Source: Phycisphaera sp. (GTDB taxonomy: Bacteria > Planctomycetota > Phycisphaerae > Phycisphaerales > UBA1924). From it: a stretch of 64,000 nt of DNA. The position numbers and the translations under genes were made by a program. The stretch is from assembly GCA_020639255.1 (NCBI GenBank), contig JACKGZ010000003.1, positions 62,001 through 126,000 of the forward strand, in the 5' to 3' direction. Below are positions 1-10,927 of this stretch, one piece after another. Position 1 is the first letter of the stretch, and every line of letters starts with the position of its first letter. The notes under the pieces were generated by a model that was not told the origin of the DNA, did not search any database, and saw only the letters and a list, made by a program, of their open reading frames with translations.

Positions 1-1023
1 GCGGCTGCAACGGCACCATTCGATCTGGCAAGCAGGCTCACACCTCCTGCGCGGTTCGACAATCCCACGATCCGCGCGATCACCGAGCGTGTACTCACCG
101 ATGCCGGCATCGAACCGAGCTATGAGCTCCGCGCGGTCAGCATCGATTACAACGCGGCGGCTGAGATCGAGCGGTGGCTCTCGGAGACGGGTGGGTTTGC
201 GTACACACTCGATGTCCCCAGCTCCGAAGGAGACGAGGATCCGATCGAGTGGTTTCTGACCGAATCCAAGCTGGGTCACTGCGAGTATTTCGCGTCGGCG
301 ATGGCGGCGATGTGCCGGACTGTCGGCATCAACAGCCGAGTTGTGACCGGCTATCTGCTCGGAGAGTTCGACACGTCACGCGAACGCTACATCGTGCGCC
401 GATCGAACGCGCACGCTTGGGTCGAGGTCGAGACGTACCCGGGCAACTGGGTGACATTCGACCCGACTCCGAATGTGACGAGTCTGCATGTTCCTGATGC
501 TCGCAAGTTCCGGTTTCTGCGCAAATTCCTGGACGCGGTCGACGGATTCTGGCTTTCGTCGGTTGTCTCGTTCGATGAGTCGAACCAGATGAAGCTGCTG
601 GGTCTCGAACGCATTGGGCAAGTCGACCCACTGCAGGACCGACAGCTGATGAGCCGCGGCAAGCGCATCCTGCGCATTGTCTTTCTGCTTCTGATCGCTG
701 GGCTCGCCGTTCTGTTTATTTACCGGTGGTACCGCAAACCGAGCACCATCCGAGTCGGCTCGATCGTGGTCGACCTCCCGGACGCCGCCATCACTGCTCG
801 CCGCGGGTTGCTGCATCATTGGGAGCAGGTCGGCCGGCCCAGGCCGCTTTGGGCCGGCCTCGTTAAGCATGCCGCGAACCCGTTCGAGCGTGAACTCGCC
901 GAGATGCTGACATCGACTGCGTTCGGAAGACGTGTATGGAGTCAATCGGATACGAGCCGCGCAGCACAGATCCTGTCGACGCTCCACCAAACAACACGTG
1001 AGGCACCGTCCGAGAACAGCTGA
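1..1023 (+). CDS. Transglutaminase-domain membrane protein, 5' end missing
   Basis: The open frame enters from the left edge in frame 1 and ends at TGA 1021-1023, so the N-terminus is outside the window. A transglutaminase-like catalytic triad is visible: Cys in GHCEYF (about residue 94 of the visible part), His in NAHAWVEV (138) and Asp in FDPTP (154). One hydrophobic segment follows at about 223-244 (ILRIVFLLLIAGLAVLFIY), then a soluble tail of about 95 residues. This order matches the C-terminal half of TgpA-like proteins, membrane proteins with an extracytoplasmic transglutaminase core, a transmembrane helix and a cytoplasmic tail. An upstream multi-helix region is expected but cannot be seen. 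Substrate unknown. The family call is firm, the TgpA subtype is inference. Confidence 0.85.
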   Translation, partial: AAATAPFDLASRLTPPARFDNPTIRAITERVLTDAGIEPSYELRAVSIDYNAAAEIERWLSETGGFAYTLDVPSSEGDEDPIEWFLTESKLGHCEYFASAMAAMCRTVGINSRVVTGYLLGEFDTSRERYIVRRSNAHAWVEVETYPGNWVTFDPTPNVTSLHVPDARKFRFLRKFLDAVDGFWLSSVVSFDESNQMKLLGLERIGQVDPLQDRQLMSRGKRILRIVFLLLIAGLAVLFIYRWYRKPSTIRVGSIVVDLPDAAITARRGLLHHWEQVGRPRPLWAGLVKHAANPFERELAEMLTSTAFGRRVWSQSDTSRAAQILSTLHQTTREAPSENS

Positions 1024-1148
1024 TCCGCCCGCTTTCGGGTCTCGCGTACCTGTTCGATATTCGAGTGTTGGCGTCCAGTCTGAAAGCCTCTCAAGGCCAA
1101 GCCGTTCAAAGTCGATCCCCCTTTGTCCCGGAACGCACGGAGGCGATC

Positions 1149-1994
1149 ATGCCGGCAAGACGCTCGAGAACCGAACGATGGCGCGAGTCACTCAACAACC
1201 TTGTTGATCGGAACGGCCCCATCGAGATCACAGTGCCCGGCAACGGTGAGTCGCCCGACCTCATCTGGCGTGTGCGTCTGCTCGAAGTGACCGATGAATA
1301 TCTGGTCGTCGAGCAGCCGACGACACTGCATCATCAGATCCCGGTTCACGATGCGTCCGACCTCATCGGTGGAATCGCAATCGGGCAGAATCGGTGGATG
1401 TTCCGGACGAGAGTGATCGATCATCTCGACTTCCGTGCGATGTTCGGCACGGTGGCCGCCCTCCGGCTGGCCATGCCTCACACGGTCGAGCGATGCCAGC
1501 GTCGAAACTTCTACCGAACTTCCACAGCGACATTGAGCCTTCCGCCGGTGAAGATCTGGAAGCTCAAGGACCCGGATTCCGCCATACCGCTCGAAGTCGC
1601 GACCAAGGCAGCGATTCTCGATTCCCAGGGCAGCGGGCCGGCCAACGATCCGTTTGAGCTGATCAAGCCTGACCTCGGGTCCAGTCTGGTTGCTTCGATG
1701 CTCAATATCGGTGGGGGTGGCGTGGGGATGCTCGTCTCGTCTGCGGATACGGGTATCCTTAATCAACACGGGCCATTTTGGCTGCGTCTCGAACTCCAAC
1801 CTTCGGTCCCGATTCCGCTCAGTCTGACAGCTCGGTTGGCGCACACACGCGTTGATTCGAGCGGGGATGTTCACGCCGGCTTCGCGTTCGACTTTGTCCG
1901 CAACCGCGAGTACGAGCCCTTCATCGCCGAGCAGATCTGTCGGTACGTCGCCGACCTACAGAAGCCCAAATCAGGGGATAAACGGGCTGCGTAA
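1149..1994 (+). CDS. PilZ-like (YcgR-type) domain protein
   Basis: A 281-residue protein. ATG 1149 is preferred to the in-frame upstream start at 1065 because GGAGG lies just before it (about 1139-1143). The N-terminal half resembles the YcgR N-terminal domain. The second half carries RRNFYR (about residues 117-122), matching the RxxxR c-di-GMP-binding motif of PilZ domains, then a glycine-rich NIGGGGVGM stretch at the place of the second D/NxSxxG motif, here without the usual Ser. The family binds c-di-GMP and often controls motility or surface behaviour. Binding here is inference because the second motif is degenerate. It follows the transglutaminase gene by 125 bp on the same strand. Confidence 0.7.
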   Translation: MPARRSRTERWRESLNNLVDRNGPIEITVPGNGESPDLIWRVRLLEVTDEYLVVEQPTTLHHQIPVHDASDLIGGIAIGQNRWMFRTRVIDHLDFRAMFGTVAALRLAMPHTVERCQRRNFYRTSTATLSLPPVKIWKLKDPDSAIPLEVATKAAILDSQGSGPANDPFELIKPDLGSSLVASMLNIGGGGVGMLVSSADTGILNQHGPFWLRLELQPSVPIPLSLTARLAHTRVDSSGDVHAGFAFDFVRNREYEPFIAEQICRYVADLQKPKSGDKRAA

Positions 1995-2271
1995 ATTCCC
2001 TGTGAGGATTCTGTGAATCGGCCTGCCTACGAATTGGTCCGAGGTCGGGGCGAAGTACTCCTCCAATCTGGCCCGCCGAATCCGATTTGACCCTGCCGGG
2101 CGGTGGACACTTTTGCCCGGTTGCTTCAGTTTGCGTCCGTTCGCGGGCGTTTCATCCCGGCCGACACTGAGAGGCTCGGGTACAACGTTGTGTGTTGGGT
2201 GATCGCACAGACTCGGCGGGCTTGTTGGGATAGCACTCACGAACCGATCCGCTGCCAGAAAGGGCTGCGGG

Positions 2272-3860
<1,589 letters not shown>

Positions 3861-3864
<4 letters not shown>

Positions 3865-4856
3865 CGCGGGCTCAGTTCGCCGCGACGGTCCCAGCTCCAA
3901 CGCAAAGAACCATCGAGCACGCTCGGCTGGTACTCAGTCAACAGCTGCCTCGCGCGTGTCTCCATCATCAAACGCTGCTGGCGTTCGCGGACATCAGTCT
4001 CAAGCCCGACGTAGACTTCGTCGAGTGTGACGTTCTCGGCGGGGATATCTTGTTCCACGAGTATGACCGCGTAGCTGTTCTCGAGCGCCACGATCGACGA
4101 GAGCGACATCGGTTCGATGCTCGCGAGCACCTGACGCAGCGAGACGGGGAGGCCGGGGTCTTCGGCGCTGATCGGGCCGAGCGAGCCGCCGAGGTTGGCT
4201 GAATTGTCAATGGAATTCTTCGTCGCGATCTCTGCGAACGCGGCAAGAAGTCCGATGTCATGCGCTCGGTTGCGGATCTCCATGAGCATGTCTTGTGCGG
4301 AAGCCGCGGTGCCTGTGGAAATAATCCGGGTGTCGCGCTTTGGGCCGTACCGGACTCGATAAGCGAGCTCGACACTTTCGGGCGTGGGTTCGGCATCGCT
4401 CGCAATGAGTTTGCGCAATCCAGCGTTGCGGGTCAGGAGCCCGCGGAGCCGTTCGGGTCCGAGTCCCCGGCTTTCGAGCACGACACGAGTGATCTCGGCC
4501 GCCTCCTCCATCTCGGCGTCGGGCGCGAGGCGTGTCATTAATTTCACCCGCTCGGCTTCAACGTCATCCTCGCTGATCGTCAGTCCGGCCTTGCGGAGTT
4601 CCTCGGCGATGGCGTGGTCGAGAACGATCTCGCGGACGATCTCGGCACCGCCGTACTCGGCAAGCAGGGGCCAGAGCGCATCGCGGCTGATGGCTTTGCT
4701 CCCGAGCAAGAGCGCAGGTCTTGCCGGTGTGCGAGGGTTTGTGGCGCTCTCGGGCCCGATGAGACGGTTTTCAGGGTTCTTTGTCGCGCAACCGGGTATG
4801 CTGGTGGTGGCGATGAGTGCAATCGAGACCCACAGGCCGAAGCGGAGTGTGCTCAT
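3861..4856 (-). CDS. Parvulin-type (PpiC/SurA-like) peptidyl-prolyl isomerase lipoprotein
   Basis: A 331-residue protein. The N-terminus has a lipoprotein-type signal: hydrophobic ALIATTSIPGC with the lipobox Cys at about residue 22, so it is probably anchored outside the cytoplasmic membrane. Residues about 85-140 resemble the SurA N-terminal chaperone helices (IAEELRKAGLTISEDDVEAER). Residues about 170-270 look like a rotamase domain, including AEIATKNSIDNSANLGGSLG. The family helps fold exported proteins. It is convergent with rny and divergent from the zinc-ribbon gene, about 48 bp away. No strong Shine-Dalgarno precedes the ATG. The parvulin call is good, its clients are unknown. Confidence 0.75.
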
Positions 4857-4904
4857 GTGCGATCAGAGCCCGACGGGCTGGCCCCGTCAAGCGGAGTGCG
4901 CCGA

Positions 4905-6065
4905 GTGAGTCAGATGGGGCCGACCAACCGACCCGAGCAGCCCACAGCGATGGGCGCTCAGATGGTGCTGTGCCCGTACTGCGGCTCGCTCTCCACGCTC
5001 GCCAAGCAGTGCAATATCTGCTCTGGCTATTTCGACCTGCTTTCCAGGCAACGATCCCAGAACGCAATGGGGCCGTGGTTTATCCGCGACCTCTCCAAGC
5101 CTTTCCAGCCCGGGTGCTCGTACGCGACGCTCGTGCGCATGGCCCAGCGGGGCAAGATCAAACCCGATACGGTCCTCCGCGGGCCATCGACGAGGCAGTT
5201 CTGGTCGTTTGCGAGGCAGACGCCCGGCGTGGCGAATCTGCTCGGGGAGTGCCACTCGTGCCACAAGCCCGTGATGCCGACGAGCAACGCATGCCCGAAT
5301 TGCAAGGCGTCGTTTCTCGTACCCGATGACCGCCAGGTGCTTGGTCTCAGCCCGGTTCACCTGCTCCCCGGCGATGCCGACGCGGAGACGATCGCACGCT
5401 CGCTCGCAGGCCACCAGGCACCTCTGCCACGCCCGGCCGCTGTAGTTCCGGCGTTGAATCCCGAACCAGTACCTGCACCGATTGATCCTGCGCCTGTCCC
5501 CGAGCCGCAGGTCATCGTCGAAGAGCCGGAGTGGATCGAAGAAGAAGATGACTCCGAACCGACGTCGGGCAGCCGGGTTGGTGTCGTGGTCGCGGTGCTC
5601 GTCTTTGTCGTGATGATGAGCGGGGCGGGCATCTGGGCGTGGCTGCACCTCTCATCACGGACGGACCAGACGGCTCAGTCCGAGACGCCGGTGAAATCGC
5701 CCTCCGCCCGCGAGCCCGAAGCGGTCGTCGACGAGTTGTTGGGCGACGAATTGGCTTCGGCAACGACGACCGATGATGACACCACGGATGTTGCTCGACC
5801 TGACCGGCCGATCGATCGCGCGGGCGACGGCACCATCGCCGATGGTGTTCAAACCGTGCCGGATCGAACACCGACACGCCCCCGCGAAGCGGATATCGAG
5901 CGGCTCGCATATGATCGTATTCTGATAGGTATTGCGGAAGGCTCGCTAGACGAGCCGGGCTTAGAGGCCGGGCTTCTGGAAGTCGGCAGCGAGCGTCGAG
6001 CCCCGCTTCGGCGGCTCTGGGAGCGCCGGGCGGCCCAGATTCGCCTCGGCAGGCTGGGTGTCTGA
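4905..6065 (+). CDS. Zinc-ribbon and GYF-like domain membrane protein, function unknown
   Basis: Starts at GTG 4905, which has GGAG eight bases upstream. ATG 4914 is an alternative start three codons in. The N-terminal ribbon is CPYCGS...CNIC. Next comes a GYF_2-like segment (GPWFIRD...YATLVRMAQRGKI), then a second ribbon CHSCHK...CPNC. A Pro/Glu-rich linker leads to one transmembrane helix (about residues 224-246), followed by an acidic, Thr/Asp-rich tail. The layout suggests a cytoplasmic N-terminal sensor or adaptor module tied to the membrane. Planctomycetes have many such uncharacterised proteins. No function can be assigned. Confidence 0.7.
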   Translation: MSQMGPTNRPEQPTAMGAQMVLCPYCGSLSTLAKQCNICSGYFDLLSRQRSQNAMGPWFIRDLSKPFQPGCSYATLVRMAQRGKIKPDTVLRGPSTRQFWSFARQTPGVANLLGECHSCHKPVMPTSNACPNCKASFLVPDDRQVLGLSPVHLLPGDADAETIARSLAGHQAPLPRPAAVVPALNPEPVPAPIDPAPVPEPQVIVEEPEWIEEEDDSEPTSGSRVGVVVAVLVFVVMMSGAGIWAWLHLSSRTDQTAQSETPVKSPSAREPEAVVDELLGDELASATTTDDDTTDVARPDRPIDRAGDGTIADGVQTVPDRTPTRPREADIERLAYDRILIGIAEGSLDEPGLEAGLLEVGSERRAPLRRLWERRAAQIRLGRLGV

Positions 6066-6213
6066 GCGATCTCCCCCAGTTTTCGAACCGCGCGTGCACG
6101 AATAGCGATATACCTGTATATTACTTTGGTCGCCGGCATTGCTGTCGGTGGCGTCCGTTTGCAGGCGTCGGTGTTCTTCCGGCGTGAGCGGCCAGAAATA
6201 GAAGGGGAGTGCC

Positions 6214-7332
6214 ATGGTTCGAATCAGAACCCGCCCAGCGTTTACGTTGATTGAGCTCTTGGTGGTCATCGCCATCATCGCGCTGCTTATCTCCATCCTG
6301 CTCCCAGCCCTCGGGAGCGCCCGCCAGCGTGCCCAGCTGCTGCTGAGTTTGAACAACCAGCGTCAGCAGGGCATCGCGAGCGCCTCGTACGGCGCGGAGA
6401 ACAACAGCCGTGCGTACACCTTCTCGTGGAAGCCCGGGCAGGTGCCTCAGACGACCAACTCCGCGCTCGCCGCGAGCTGCGCCGCTTTGAACCCCACTAA
6501 TGGTGGCACGCATGCTCGCGCGGCCGTGCTCCAGCAGCTCGACATCGTCTCGCGTCGGTACGTCGACTCGCGTCTGGAGGGTGTGCCCTCGAATGCGCCG
6601 CCGAACCACACGCCGTACGTGCTCTACAACCACCTCGTGATCAACGACCACATCGGCGAGGTGCTGCCGTCTGAGATGGTGATCTCGCCGGGCGACAAGG
6701 CCCGCAACTACTGGCAGAAGAACATCGACGAGTACCTCGACAACCCCGTCGCAAGCCAGTACCGCCCGCCGAGTTCGCAGACCTCGTTCCTCCAGCTCTG
6801 GCGTTGGGGATTCAGCTCGTCGTACATCACCGTCTCGGCTCACTATTCGCCTGACGTCGGTGGGAACAAGAATCTTGGCTACCCAAACACGACGAGGAGG
6901 GCTAATAACAACTCGAGCTACTACATGCCGACTGATCCAAACGTACTCGGTCGTCGCAAGCTCGAGGATGTGGCGTACCCGAGCAAGAAAGTGCTGTTAT
7001 ACGAGGAGTACCAGCGGTTCAAGGGGGAGGAGCAATACTTCGCGTTCGAGGACTCGCAGGTGCCGGTGCTGTTCTACGACGGGCACGCGGACAATGTGAA
7101 CACGAAAGACTCGAACTACGGCTTCCAACCGAATCAGCCGAGCTTTGGTGCGAGCAATCCTGATGAACCTTCGTTCACATATTTCTACTCGCCGGTCCGC
7201 TGGTGGGATCCGGTCGGTGCCGAGCGTACCTCCGTCCCCGTGTACTTCGATCAGACCCGCTGGGGCCTGCAGGGTGTGGACTTTGCGGGTGATCCCGTGG
7301 CGAAGGAAGGGCTTTCGGGCCGGATCAACTAG
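6214..7332 (+). CDS. Pilin-like protein with prepilin cleavage/methylation motif (paralogue 1)
   Basis: A 372-residue protein beginning after GGGGAG at the ATG. The N-terminus has a short basic leader, then GFTLIELLVVIAIIALLI: the prepilin peptidase site (G before F, Glu at +5) and the hydrophobic helix used for pilus or pseudopilus assembly. The rest is a globular domain unlike short pilins, with VPVLFYDGHADN near the C-terminus, resembling the H-x9-DG region of planctomycete pilin-like proteins. It is a close paralogue of the gene at 8674: most of the chain aligns, for example NHTPYVLYNHLVINDHIGE. Role probably cell-surface or type II secretion-like assembly; substrate unknown. Confidence 0.85.
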   Translation: MVRIRTRPAFTLIELLVVIAIIALLISILLPALGSARQRAQLLLSLNNQRQQGIASASYGAENNSRAYTFSWKPGQVPQTTNSALAASCAALNPTNGGTHARAAVLQQLDIVSRRYVDSRLEGVPSNAPPNHTPYVLYNHLVINDHIGEVLPSEMVISPGDKARNYWQKNIDEYLDNPVASQYRPPSSQTSFLQLWRWGFSSSYITVSAHYSPDVGGNKNLGYPNTTRRANNNSSYYMPTDPNVLGRRKLEDVAYPSKKVLLYEEYQRFKGEEQYFAFEDSQVPVLFYDGHADNVNTKDSNYGFQPNQPSFGASNPDEPSFTYFYSPVRWWDPVGAERTSVPVYFDQTRWGLQGVDFAGDPVAKEGLSGRIN

Positions 7333-7359
7333 ACCCAATTAGCATTTCAGCCGTGATCG

Positions 7360-7397
7360 GACACCCCGCACAATTTACTTGTGCGGGGTGTCTGTTT
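7360..7397 (+). terminator. Intrinsic terminator after the first pilin-like gene
   Basis: A perfect 13-bp stem (7360-7372 with 7380-7392) with a 7-base loop ATTTACT, followed by TGTTT. It lies 28 bp after the stop of the pilin-like gene and before the dockerin gene. Confidence 0.75.
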
Positions 7398-7474
7398 AGG
7401 TAAACTGGGCGGATCGAGGAACTTGTGGCTGAATCCATTGCTCTTCTCGTTGCGGGGCTTGAAGGAGACAAGGC

Positions 7475-8458
7475 ATGAGGCGCGTTCATCAATTACTCGC
7501 GACGGCAATTGTGTTGAGTTCGGGGTCTATTTGGGCTCAGTGTGGCACGTATTGTCTGGCAGACACGAACACAGATGGTTCGGTGACGCCTGCAGATTTC
7601 AGTGCTTGGGTGACACTCTATAACGCGGGTGACCCGGCGGCGGATATCAACCAAGATGGCAATGTGACTCCCGCCGACTACTCGGCATGGGTCGACGAGT
7701 ACAACAAAGGGCCGAATGGCACGTGTTGTCCTGGGCCAATTTACATGCTGGTGCCTTGTGGTGGTGGGACGCCGATCTATACAAAGAATGATATGTCCGC
7801 ATGCTTGGGGCAATTTGTTGAATATGAAACTGATGAGTTTGCACATGTTCTCGAATGGCCAGGAGAAGATTTGGACACATCACAACTCACAGCAATAGAG
7901 ATAATCAGTTGCGAAAGTGAATGCCCTTCTGACGACGGTCCAGATATCGACTCAGGGGTATCGGAATCTAGTATTGTCCTTACCTTGGCTAGTACTTGTG
8001 AGCCACGAACTCAGAATTGTGTATTGGCAGACTCAGGTCTTGACGTCCCCGATACGGCCGTATCTTTTCGACTTTTTAGAAATGGTTTTGCAGATACGGC
8101 CGAACTCAAGCCAACCTGGCAAGGGGCAGTCAATGGTGGCACAGTAGACGTATTGTATGATGGGACATCAGCGGGTCTGATGAAACCGTATCATCAGCGG
8201 TGGGAGGTATATGCGCACATCGCTCGCTGGCCATCTTTGACTTGCACGGGGTGCAGTGATTTTTACCCAATGGGTTCATATAGTGACGGAGGGACGAATG
8301 CCGCAGGAGTACCGCCTGAAATCTGGGATTGTAATAATAGTGGTAAGCCTCCTGAGCAATCGTTGCACTACGCAGTGCCCATTTGGATACTTCTTTCAGA
8401 TTATGATGGAGCAGTAAAGTCGACGGCGTGGGGTGGCCAAGTGTGCGAAAATCCTTGA
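7475..8458 (+). CDS. Secreted protein with N-terminal GC-type dockerin-like pair and unknown C-terminal domain
   Basis: A 327-residue protein with a signal peptide (MRRVHQLLATAIVLSSGSIWAQ). Two dockerin-like calcium loops follow directly: DTNTDGSVTPADFSAWV and DINQDGNVTPADYSAWV (about residues 29-75). The module is at the N-terminus here, whereas the other copies in this window are C-terminal. The remaining 250 residues are Cys-containing and match no family I recognise. From about 7750 the DNA is clearly AT-richer than its neighbours (many ATA, TTA and AGT codons), which suggests transfer of the C-terminal part. The gene sits between two near-duplicate pilin-like genes and behind a terminator, so it is probably transcribed alone. 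Confidence 0.75.
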   Translation: MRRVHQLLATAIVLSSGSIWAQCGTYCLADTNTDGSVTPADFSAWVTLYNAGDPAADINQDGNVTPADYSAWVDEYNKGPNGTCCPGPIYMLVPCGGGTPIYTKNDMSACLGQFVEYETDEFAHVLEWPGEDLDTSQLTAIEIISCESECPSDDGPDIDSGVSESSIVLTLASTCEPRTQNCVLADSGLDVPDTAVSFRLFRNGFADTAELKPTWQGAVNGGTVDVLYDGTSAGLMKPYHQRWEVYAHIARWPSLTCTGCSDFYPMGSYSDGGTNAAGVPPEIWDCNNSGKPPEQSLHYAVPIWILLSDYDGAVKSTAWGGQVCENP

Positions 8459-8673
8459 TTTTGATTTAATGCGAAATATTAATTTGCTTGCGTGCCACTA
8501 GTGGTATCAGTTTGCGAAACGCGATGTCCACAAGCCTTAGTTCATGTTGGTTAGTAGTAATTTGTCAGTTGCTACAATTGAACGGGCTTATGGTGATTGT
8601 GTAGAACCTATGAGGTGTCCCCCCGCGTGTTTCTCAACAGCGGGTGGCTCTTTCTTGTTGATAGGATCCCGAC

Positions 8674-9798
8674 ATGATGTACGTTCGCCGACGCCGCGGC
8701 TTTACGCTGATCGAACTCCTGGTCGTGATCGCGATCATCTCGCTGCTGATCTCGATCCTGCTCCCGGCCCTGGGGAGCGCCCGCAAGCGGGCGAGGGTGC
8801 TGCTCGATCTGAACAACCTGCGTCAGCACGGCATCGCTTCGGCTTCATACGGCGCGGAAAATAACGATCGGGCGTTTACGTTCTCGTGGAAGCCCGGTCA
8901 GGTGCCGCAGACCACGAACACGGCGCTCGCTCAGGCCTGTGCGAATCTTGGGGGCGGCACGGGATACAACCAGGCAGCGGTGCTCCAGCAACTCGACATC
9001 GTGTCGCGTCGGTACAAGGACGCCCGTCTTTCGCCCGAGCCCGGCACGGCCCCGGCGAACCACACGCCTTACATTCTGTACAACCATCTTGTGATCAACG
9101 ATCACATCGGTGAACGTTTGCCTTCGGAGATGGTGATCTCGCCGAGCGATAAAGCGCGGAATTACTGGCAGAAGAACATCGACGAGTACCTCGATGATCC
9201 CCGCAACAGCCCGTACCGTCCGCCGAGCACCGCTACCAATTTCAAGGATCTCTGGCGTTGGGCGTTCAGTTCGAGCTACCAGATCGGAACATCGCATTTC
9301 TCGCCCGACGTAGGGAGTCCCGATACGCGAGATCAGTGGCCGTACACGGCGCAGCGGCAAGCCACTAGCCAGTTTGAATATACGTTGCCGCAAGATCCAA
9401 ATGTATTGGGTAGGCGCAGGTTGAGCGAGGTTGCATACCCGAGCAACAAGGTGCTGATGTACGACTCCTATGACCGGACGAGCTTTCAAGAGGATCAGTA
9501 CTTCGGCTTTGAAACCTCGAAAGTGCCAGTGCTGTTTTATGATGGGCATTCTGACAATAAGGCGACCAAAGATTCTAACTACGGCACTTGGCCCAACAGG
9601 CCTTCTTGGGGAGCCACTGAACCAGATCAGCCGCGAGCGATTTATCAGTACAAGACGACCTACTCGTGGTGGGAGCCCAGGGGCGCGAAGCCTGCGGGAA
9701 TTCCTCTTTACTTTGATCAGACCCGCTGGGGTCTTCAGGGAATCGACTTCGGAGGCGATCCAGTTGTGAAGTTGGGGCTTTCACAGCAGATCAATTAA
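8674..9798 (+). CDS. Pilin-like protein with prepilin cleavage/methylation motif (paralogue 2)
   Basis: A 374-residue paralogue of the 6214 protein. The leader MMYVRRRR precedes GFTLIELLVVIAIISLLI, a standard prepilin-type cleavage site and assembly helix. The two proteins agree along their length, including PALGSARKRARVLLDLNNLR, the NHTPYILYNHLVINDHIGE block and the C-terminal FDQTRWGLQGIDFGGDPV. Divergence is concentrated around residues 205-235, the likely exposed surface. Either of the tandem ATGs at 8674 and 8677 could be used. The 215 bp upstream hold no gene and are AT-rich. Confidence 0.85.
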   Translation: MMYVRRRRGFTLIELLVVIAIISLLISILLPALGSARKRARVLLDLNNLRQHGIASASYGAENNDRAFTFSWKPGQVPQTTNTALAQACANLGGGTGYNQAAVLQQLDIVSRRYKDARLSPEPGTAPANHTPYILYNHLVINDHIGERLPSEMVISPSDKARNYWQKNIDEYLDDPRNSPYRPPSTATNFKDLWRWAFSSSYQIGTSHFSPDVGSPDTRDQWPYTAQRQATSQFEYTLPQDPNVLGRRRLSEVAYPSNKVLMYDSYDRTSFQEDQYFGFETSKVPVLFYDGHSDNKATKDSNYGTWPNRPSWGATEPDQPRAIYQYKTTYSWWEPRGAKPAGIPLYFDQTRWGLQGIDFGGDPVVKLGLSQQIN

Positions 9799-9903
9799 GA
9801 GCCGAGAGGCACACTCGGCGGTGTCCGATACCGGCAGTCTCTGACTACCTGTGACAGCCTACGATCGCTCGGGGTCAGTACCCCGTGAGGTGGAGGCGTG
9901 GCC

Positions 9904-10905
9904 GTGCGTGTGCTGATCGCGGATAAGTTCGAGGTCGAGGGTGTCGAGGGGCTCCGCTCGATCGGGTGCGAGGTGATCCACGAGCCGGGTGTGACGCCCG
10001 ACACGATGGCCGAGGCGATCGGACGCGTCGACCCCGATGTTCTGGTCGTTCGGAGCACAAAGGTGCTCGCCCCGGCGATCGCGGCGGCGAAGTCGCTCAG
10101 GTTCATCATCCGCGCGGGCTCGGGCTACGACAACATCGATCGCGACGCTGCCGGCGCCAAGGGCATCAGCGTCAGCAACTGCCCGGGGATGAACGCGGTG
10201 GCGGTCGCGGAACTGGCGATGGGGCACCTCATCAACCTCGATCGGCGTCTGCCCGAGCAGGACGCGGCGCTCAAGAGCGGCACCTGGAACAAGAAGGAAT
10301 ACGGCAAGTCGCGCGGGCTCAAAGGGCTGAACCTTTTCGTCCATGGCTTCGGCGCGATCGGCCAGGAAGTCGCCAGCCGGGCCAAGGCCTTCGGGATGAA
10401 CGTCTACACGACCTCGCACCACCTGACCGCGGGCGAGGTCGAGCGCCTTGGCGCGACGATGATCGGGCCTGACCGGGCGGGCGTGCTCGCCAAGTTGCCC
10501 CAGATGGACGCGGTGAGCGTGCATGTGCCGGTGACGGACGAGACGAAGGGCTCGCTGAACTCGGAGTTCTTCGGGGCGATGAAGCCCGGGGCGTACTTCG
10601 TGAACACGAGCCGGGGGCCGGTGGTCGACGAGAAGGCCCTGATGGATGCCTGCAAGACCAAGGGGATCCGGGCGGCTCTGGACGTGTACTGCGACCAGCC
10701 CGCGACGGCCGAGGCCGACTGGAGGCCCGAGGTGGCCTGTCAGCACGGCGTGTACTGCTCGCATCACTGCGGCGCCTCGACCGACCAAGCGCAACTCGCG
10801 GTCGCCGAGGAGGTCGTTCGGCTGGTGAAGGTGTACAAGGACACGGGCAGCTGCGAGAATGTGGTGAACGCCGAGGCGCTGCGTACCGCCTCGGCTGGGG
10901 CCTGA
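9904..10905 (+). CDS. serA: D-3-phosphoglycerate dehydrogenase (short form)
   Basis: Oxidises 3-phosphoglycerate to 3-phosphohydroxypyruvate with NAD, the first step of serine synthesis, in the cytoplasm. GTG 9904 is preferred over GTG 9898 because GGAGG (9892-9896) lies seven bases before it; the mature start would read MRVLIADKFE, as in many SerA proteins. The NAD-binding fold has FVHGFGAIG. The catalytic Arg is in NTSRGPVVD and the His in SHHCGAST. The usual acidic residue region reads DVYCDQP, slightly unusual. With about 333 residues it lacks the C-terminal ACT domain, so serine feedback through ACT is not expected. serC follows 22 bp later, and this pairing supports the assignment over other D-2-hydroxyacid dehydrogenases. 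Confidence 0.9.
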   Translation: MRVLIADKFEVEGVEGLRSIGCEVIHEPGVTPDTMAEAIGRVDPDVLVVRSTKVLAPAIAAAKSLRFIIRAGSGYDNIDRDAAGAKGISVSNCPGMNAVAVAELAMGHLINLDRRLPEQDAALKSGTWNKKEYGKSRGLKGLNLFVHGFGAIGQEVASRAKAFGMNVYTTSHHLTAGEVERLGATMIGPDRAGVLAKLPQMDAVSVHVPVTDETKGSLNSEFFGAMKPGAYFVNTSRGPVVDEKALMDACKTKGIRAALDVYCDQPATAEADWRPEVACQHGVYCSHHCGASTDQAQLAVAEEVVRLVKVYKDTGSCENVVNAEALRTASAGA

Positions 10906-10927
10906 ACAGGATTCGGGGGATACGGCG

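Noticed and set aside
9801..9819. Terminator after the second pilin-like gene
   Set aside because: A 6-bp hairpin exists but no T-run follows it.
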